A stretch of 37,381 nucleotides of DNA from an uncultured Clostridia bacterium (lineage in GTDB: Bacteria > Bacillota > Clostridia > TANB77 > CAG-508). Within the stretch, counting starts at the first letter, position 1. Each line of letters opens with the position of its first letter. The position numbers and the translations under genes are program-made. The notes under the pieces are model-generated. The model did not search any database and was not told the origin of the DNA. It saw only the letters and a list, made by a program, of their open reading frames with translations. Where the stretch lies: positions 1 to 37,381 of the forward strand of contig CAKPOA010000014.1 in the NCBI GenBank assembly GCA_934169575.1. The letters run 5' to 3'. Shown here one piece after another: positions 33,241 to 37,381 of the stretch.

Positions 33241-34479
33241 ATGAAAAATTTTTTAAAAACTTATAAGTCAATTATTATACTTTTGGTTGCAATAATAATT
33301 GGCGCTATCGTAGGGATAGTATTTAAAGAAAAAGCAGCCATTCTTAGCCCATTTGGGGATATCTTCTTAAATTTAATGTTTATAGTAATCGTACCATTAA
33401 TTTTCTTAAGTATTACAACATCAATTACAAAAATGAAACAGCCTAAAAGATTAGGCAAAATTATGATAACAATAATAGCAACATTTGTTGTAACATCACT
33501 AGTTGCTGTATTTGTTGGAGTATTTACAACATATTCGTTTAAATTAGTAACACCTGAAGATGGTGAACTAATAAAAAGTACATTAGAGGATAATGTCACA
33601 TCTGATGAAGAGGAAGAAGAATTAACAATTTTGCAAAGAACAGTAAATACATTGACAGTAAATGATTTTTCTGAATTATTCTCAAAAAGCAATATAATTG
33701 CATTAATAGTTGTTTCAATATTAGTTGGAATAGCAATAAATATGACAGGACAAAAAGCTGAACCATTATTAAAAGTATTAAATTCTGCATATGAAGTTGT
33801 AATGAAATTAATACAAATTATAATGTATTATGCACCAATAGGTTTAGGATGTTATTTCGCATCATTAGTAGGAACCTTTGGAAGTACAATTGCTGTGGGA
33901 TATTTAAAAACATTTGTAATATATACAGTTGTAGCAATATTGTTTTATGTTATTGTATATTCGATATATGCTTTTATATCTGGTGGAAAAAAAGGAATAA
34001 TTGCATTTTGGAAAAATATCATTCCTGCTACAATAACATCTATTGCAACATGTTCGTCTGCAGCATCTATACCTGTAAATGTAGAAGCATCAAAGAAAAT
34101 AGGGGTTTCATCTGATATTGCTGAAACAATAATACCACTTGGAACAAGTTTCCATAAAGATGGTTCTATAATAGGGTCTGTATTTAAAATAATGTTTTTA
34201 GTTTGTTTATTTGGTGCAACACCAGGTATTGGTCAAGTAATTATAGTTGCATTAATTGCAAATTTACTTGTAACAGCTGTTCCTATTGGTGGTGGAACAA
34301 TATCTGAAATGTTAATTTTAACTATGATGGGATTTCCGGTTGCAGCTCTTCCAATACTTACTATAATTGCCACTATAATAGATCCACCTGCAACTATGCT
34401 TAATGTTGTTGGTGATGCAAGTTCTTCTATGCTTGTTGCAAGAGTGGTTGATGGTAAAGATTGGATGGAGAAAAAATAA
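33241..34479 (+). CDS. dicarboxylate/amino acid:cation symporter (DAACS/SDF family)
   Basis: 412 aa, multi-spanning, usual length. The serine-rich hairpin CSSAASIPV (271-279) and the second hairpin AVPIGGGTISEM (346-357) are present. The transmembrane-7 motif, usually NMDGT, reads HKDGS (305-309), keeping Asp307. In transmembrane 8, DPPATMLNVVGD (381-392) has the spacing of DxxRTxxNxxGD but Ala384 replaces the Arg that holds the side-chain carboxylate of Asp/Glu substrates in GltPh. A neutral or otherwise different substrate is therefore likelier than glutamate (inference). A charged loop (116-128, rich in Glu) lies between helices. GAGGAGAG precedes ATG; own promoter and terminator, so a single-gene unit. 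Confidence 0.88.
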   Translation: MKNFLKTYKSIIILLVAIIIGAIVGIVFKEKAAILSPFGDIFLNLMFIVIVPLIFLSITTSITKMKQPKRLGKIMITIIATFVVTSLVAVFVGVFTTYSFKLVTPEDGELIKSTLEDNVTSDEEEEELTILQRTVNTLTVNDFSELFSKSNIIALIVVSILVGIAINMTGQKAEPLLKVLNSAYEVVMKLIQIIMYYAPIGLGCYFASLVGTFGSTIAVGYLKTFVIYTVVAILFYVIVYSIYAFISGGKKGIIAFWKNIIPATITSIATCSSAASIPVNVEASKKIGVSSDIAETIIPLGTSFHKDGSIIGSVFKIMFLVCLFGATPGIGQVIIVALIANLLVTAVPIGGGTISEMLILTMMGFPVAALPILTIIATIIDPPATMLNVVGDASSSMLVARVVDGKDWMEKK

Positions 34480-34537
34480 ATATAAAAAAATTTAAGAAGA
34501 ATTTTGAAAAAATATTAAAAATAAGAAGATATATATA

Positions 34538-34566
34538 GAGCTTTCATAATAAGAAGGCTCTTTTTT
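34538..34566 (+). terminator. rho-independent terminator after the symporter gene
   Basis: GAGCTTTC (34538-34545) pairs with GAAGGCTC (34553-34560), one G-T pair, loop ATAATAA, followed by six T (34561-34566). Confidence 0.85.
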
Positions 34567-34571
34567 GGATT

Positions 34572-34636
34572 GATACTTGATAGTGGTTTGAATTGATTTC
34601 TTTATGTTAATCTCAAATGACCTATTATCCAGTAAC
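34572..34636. repeat. short palindromic repeat unit B
   Basis: Imperfect palindrome: GATACTTGATA (34572-34582) against TATCCAGTAAC (34626-34636), 9 of 11 paired. It shares GTTTGAATTGATTT (from 34586; one base different) and TTATCCAGTAACAAA (34625-34639) with unit A at 18.65 kb. The rest of the 294-bp gap to the next gene holds the terminator before it and an AT-rich hairpin (34640-34648 with 34669-34677) and promoter after it. Confidence 0.55.
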
Positions 34637-34680
34637 AAAAAAATAAAAATGCAAGCAAAAAGCTAGTATTTTATTTTATG

Positions 34681-34709
34681 TTGAAAAAAGATGAAAGATG
34701 TGTTATTAT
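34681..34709 (+). promoter_or_regulatory. promoter of the sensor gene pair
   Basis: TTGAAA at 34681-34686, 17-bp spacer, TATTAT at 34704-34709 with TG at 34701-34702. ATG is 65 bases downstream behind AAGGGG. Confidence 0.65.
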
Positions 34710-34773
34710 AATATTATATTATATTGTAGACAAATAATATTCATAGCAAAATCAAAAATAAAAAGGGGTAAAT

Positions 34774-36282
34774 ATGACACAGACTCAACAAACCGTATTA
34801 GCATTAGCAATATATACAATATGGATAACACTATTATATATAAGAATATTTGATAAAACACTAAAAAAATATGTATTATCAATAGGGGTGCTATTAGCAT
34901 TTTGGATGGTAGTAAGAATGCTTAAAACATATACAACAGGGTATGTAACAGAAATGCTGTGGTATTTGTATTACATACCACTATTACTGATTCCAACATT
35001 TTATTATAATTGTAGTAGTTACTTAATAAACAGTAAAAATAAAAAGAGAAGAATTACCACAATAATTATATCAACAATACTATTTTTATTAGTACTTACA
35101 AATAGTTTGCACAATATTGTATTCAAAATAAAAAGCAATATAAATGATTATAATCATAATATTGGGTATTTTATAATAGTTGCTTGGATTCTATGCTTAA
35201 TAATAGTAGCAATAATAAATTTAATAAAATCAAGCAAAAATAAAGGGTACAAAAACATAATTTCAATATCAATAATTATTTTAATTGGTGTAATATATAC
35301 AATTTTATATATAAAAAATGTTCCAGTAATAAGAAAAACAAATATGTCAGTAATAATAGGAACATTATTTTGTGTGGGATTAGAAATGATGCTTGACTTC
35401 AAGTTGATACCAAATAATTTTAGATATAAGAAGATATTTAAAAATTCAAATTTGCCATTAGAGATCATATCACAAGATGGAAAAACTAGAATTGCAACAA
35501 ATCATTTCATAAATCTAAAAGAAAATATAATAAGTGATATAAAAGATAATAAAGTAAAAAATACATATAAAGATAACAACAGTATCAAAAATGTTAAGGC
35601 TATAAATGGTGGTTATTCAGTAGAAGAAAAAGATTTTAGTAAAATAAACGAGTATGAAAACGAATTGAAAATAATACAACAGGAGCTTATAGAACAGGAA
35701 ACAATATTACAAAAACAAAGAAGAATAGCAACAGAAATATATGAAACAAAATTAAAAAGCAAAATTATAGAGCTACTAGATGAAAAGATAGAACATAAAA
35801 GAGACTTAATAAATGAATTAATAAAAGAAATGAAAATAACAGACATAGATAAAATGCAAAATATAAAACTACTACTAAATTATTGTAAAAGAATGAGTAG
35901 TTTAGTAATATCAAGCTATAACAAAGAAAAATATGATAATAAAAGACTAGAAATAATTATAAATGAAATGTTAATAGAGGCACAAGCACTAGGAATAAAT
36001 GGAGTTTTGAAAACAAATAATTTTGAGATAAGTAGTGGAGAAACAGCAAATATTTATGAGATCATATTTGAAACAATAATGAAATTTAGAAAAACTAATT
36101 TTATTCTATATATACAAGTAAACAATTCATATACAGAAATAAAATATTTATTTGATAGCAAACATAAGAATTTCAAAAAAGAAATAGAAAAATTACAATT
36201 AGAAAGAATATTAGAAATTGAGCAAATAATAGATGAAGATGGAACAACTATAAAATTGAAAATTTTAAAAGGAGAAAATTAG
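34774..36282 (+). CDS. 7TM histidine-kinase-like sensor with degenerate kinase core
   Basis: 502 aa. Seven predicted membrane helices in about 8-207 (roughly 8-25, 32-49, 62-78, 93-110, 130-150, 161-180, 190-207) resemble the N-terminal 7TM region of certain clostridial histidine kinases. A short PAS-like stretch (LPLEIISQDGKTRIA, about 227-241) and a coiled coil (about 290-335) follow. Comparison with the next gene places Ile332 of KLKSKIIELL where that kinase has His218 (KLKNKYHDIL). The ATPase region EIIFETIMKFRK lacks the N-box Asn, and no G1 or G2 glycine motif follows. It is therefore probably a receptor pseudokinase working with its neighbour (inference). The next gene starts 4 bases after its stop. 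Confidence 0.7.
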   Translation: MTQTQQTVLALAIYTIWITLLYIRIFDKTLKKYVLSIGVLLAFWMVVRMLKTYTTGYVTEMLWYLYYIPLLLIPTFYYNCSSYLINSKNKKRRITTIIISTILFLLVLTNSLHNIVFKIKSNINDYNHNIGYFIIVAWILCLIIVAIINLIKSSKNKGYKNIISISIIILIGVIYTILYIKNVPVIRKTNMSVIIGTLFCVGLEMMLDFKLIPNNFRYKKIFKNSNLPLEIISQDGKTRIATNHFINLKENIISDIKDNKVKNTYKDNNSIKNVKAINGGYSVEEKDFSKINEYENELKIIQQELIEQETILQKQRRIATEIYETKLKSKIIELLDEKIEHKRDLINELIKEMKITDIDKMQNIKLLLNYCKRMSSLVISSYNKEKYDNKRLEIIINEMLIEAQALGINGVLKTNNFEISSGETANIYEIIFETIMKFRKTNFILYIQVNNSYTEIKYLFDSKHKNFKKEIEKLQLERILEIEQIIDEDGTTIKLKILKGEN

Positions 36283-36286
36283 TAAT

Positions 36287-37381
36287 ATGATAGCAATTAT
36301 AATAGGAATGTTGTGTGTTTTATTAGTATGCCAGATACTAAAGATTATACTAAAAACAAGTATAATAAATAAAAATCAAATAGATTATGTACTAGAATAT
36401 ATTGTTTCTATAACAATACTTATAGCATTGTTTATGCAAGAAAGCATATCAAGAAATAGCTTATTTATAATTGCATTACTGGGCATAATACATGAAATTA
36501 TTTCACTTATATATATGTATTTTAGATATTTCAAAAAAGAAACTATAACTGATTTTTCAATAAAAACAGTTATAGATGAATGCGAGTTTGGAATTCTAGT
36601 ATTAAAAGGTAATAGAGCAAAATTAATAAACAATAAAATGTATGAAATATTAAATAAATTAAACATAAAGAAAGATTATATTACAAATATAATAAAACAA
36701 AGTATAGACCAGCTAGATAAAAATTATTGTGTAAAAGTAGAAAATAAATATTATGTTTTTGTGATAAATGATAATGAGATAATTACATTTGATATAACAG
36801 AGATATATGAATTACATCAAAAATTAAATAAGAATAATAGAAAATTGAAAGAAAATAACAAACAGATATTATCAAGTATTGAGAATATAGAAAAATTAGA
36901 CAAAGAAAAAAATTTATTAAAACTAAAAAACAAATATCACGATATATTAGGACAAAATCTCTCTATACTACAACAATATTTAAACAGAGAAAATATAAGT
37001 CGAGAAAATTTTGAAGAAATAAAATTTATGATACAAAAAATGTTCATAGATATTGAAGATACAGATGACACAAATGCAAACCTAGAAAATTTAATAAAAA
37101 TACACAAGAAAAATGGAACAGACATTATTATAGATGGAAAACTACCACAAAATAAAGAAACTGCAAAAGTGTTCTTTGAAATAATAAGAGAGGCAACCAC
37201 AAATGCAATAAGACACGCAGGGAGTTCAAAAGTATTTGTGAATATAAAAGAAACACTAGAAGAAACATATATGATAATAACAAATGATGGTAGAAAGCCA
37301 AATGAATTTATTACAGAAAATCAGGGAATAAAAGATATGAGAAGAAAAGTAAAAAAACTAGGAGGAATGTTCTATATTTCA
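36287..37381 (+). CDS. sensor histidine kinase, HPK7/HisKA_3-like (cut by window end)
   Basis: At least 365 aa; the frame is still open at the window edge. Three hydrophobic stretches at the N-terminus (about 1-22, 36-50, 58-80) form a small membrane part. A PAS-like region (about 90-170) and a coiled coil (175-215) lead to the H-box KYHDILGQNLSIL with His218. The HATPase domain has the N-box EIIREATTNAIRHAG (Asn306), G1 ITNDG (Asp334, Gly335) and a G2-like QGIKDM. This pattern is the one usually paired with NarL/LuxR-type response regulators, which would be expected just downstream. GGAG lies 12 bases before ATG. The catalytic parts look intact, unlike those of the preceding gene. Confidence 0.82.
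   Translation, partial: MIAIIIGMLCVLLVCQILKIILKTSIINKNQIDYVLEYIVSITILIALFMQESISRNSLFIIALLGIIHEIISLIYMYFRYFKKETITDFSIKTVIDECEFGILVLKGNRAKLINNKMYEILNKLNIKKDYITNIIKQSIDQLDKNYCVKVENKYYVFVINDNEIITFDITEIYELHQKLNKNNRKLKENNKQILSSIENIEKLDKEKNLLKLKNKYHDILGQNLSILQQYLNRENISRENFEEIKFMIQKMFIDIEDTDDTNANLENLIKIHKKNGTDIIIDGKLPQNKETAKVFFEIIREATTNAIRHAGSSKVFVNIKETLEETYMIITNDGRKPNEFITENQGIKDMRRKVKKLGGMFYIS

Noticed and set aside
33849..34115. 88-codon Cys-rich frame inside the symporter gene
   Set aside because: Wholly within a well-supported coding region in another frame; the cysteines come from frame-shifted TGT-rich hydrophobic codons.
1..37381. Mollicute-type genetic code (UGA as Trp)
   Set aside because: metK, recD2, miaB and pgeF end at TGA at the expected family length, and Trp is encoded by TGG throughout.

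Overview
The window is very AT-rich and comes from a low-GC Firmicute-like bacterium, most likely an uncultured clostridial or bacillar relative (inference). Support: nearly every reading frame is on the + strand in tight operons with AGGAGG-type ribosome sites. UGA is used as a stop (metK, miaB, recD2), so this is not a UGA-recoding mollicute. The gene content (RecD2, ComF, FemAB-type transferases, a SpoVB/MurJ-type flippase, two methylthiotransferases) is typical of Gram-positive bacteria. Promoters I could place mostly have a TGn extended -10 and, in most cases, a 17-bp spacer.

Layout. 1-4170: a terminator from an upstream gene; a Fic AMP-transferase with an XRE-type HTH; then pgeF, a broken small gene, a HAD nucleotidase and metK, closed by a terminator. 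4200-17373: one long + strand unit. It starts with a membrane-anchored subtilisin-fold protein that has lost its catalytic triad, then pheS-pheT, a lipid II flippase-like protein, two tandem FemAB transferases, leuS, and an unknown HExxH protein. 17374-17610: a small minus-strand gene whose stop abuts the HExxH gene's stop. 17611-19026: a palindromic repeat, a TVP38/DedA-like membrane protein, a second hairpin repeat and tRNA-Leu(CAA).

19027-32669: mtaB, then a probable operon recD2-comF-KAP NTPase-scpB-proS-miaB-mutS-COG0523 GTPase, covering DNA repair and uptake, chromosome segregation, tRNA charging and modification, and metal handling. 32670-33240: a 571-bp gene-free stretch with two adjacent copies of the palindromic repeat and the promoter/operator region of a DAACS-family symporter. 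33241-37381: the symporter, a terminator, then a sensor pair: a 7TM histidine-kinase-like protein with degenerate catalytic parts, followed by an apparently intact HPK7-type kinase cut by the window end.

Most interesting points: (1) a family of about 210-bp intergenic palindromes whose arms differ in sequence between copies yet stay self-complementary within each copy; (2) the triad-less subtilase pseudoenzyme co-transcribed with pheST; (3) the pseudokinase/kinase pair; (4) the KAP NTPase beside an scpB that lacks an adjacent scpA; (5) a symporter whose substrate and cation motifs are altered.
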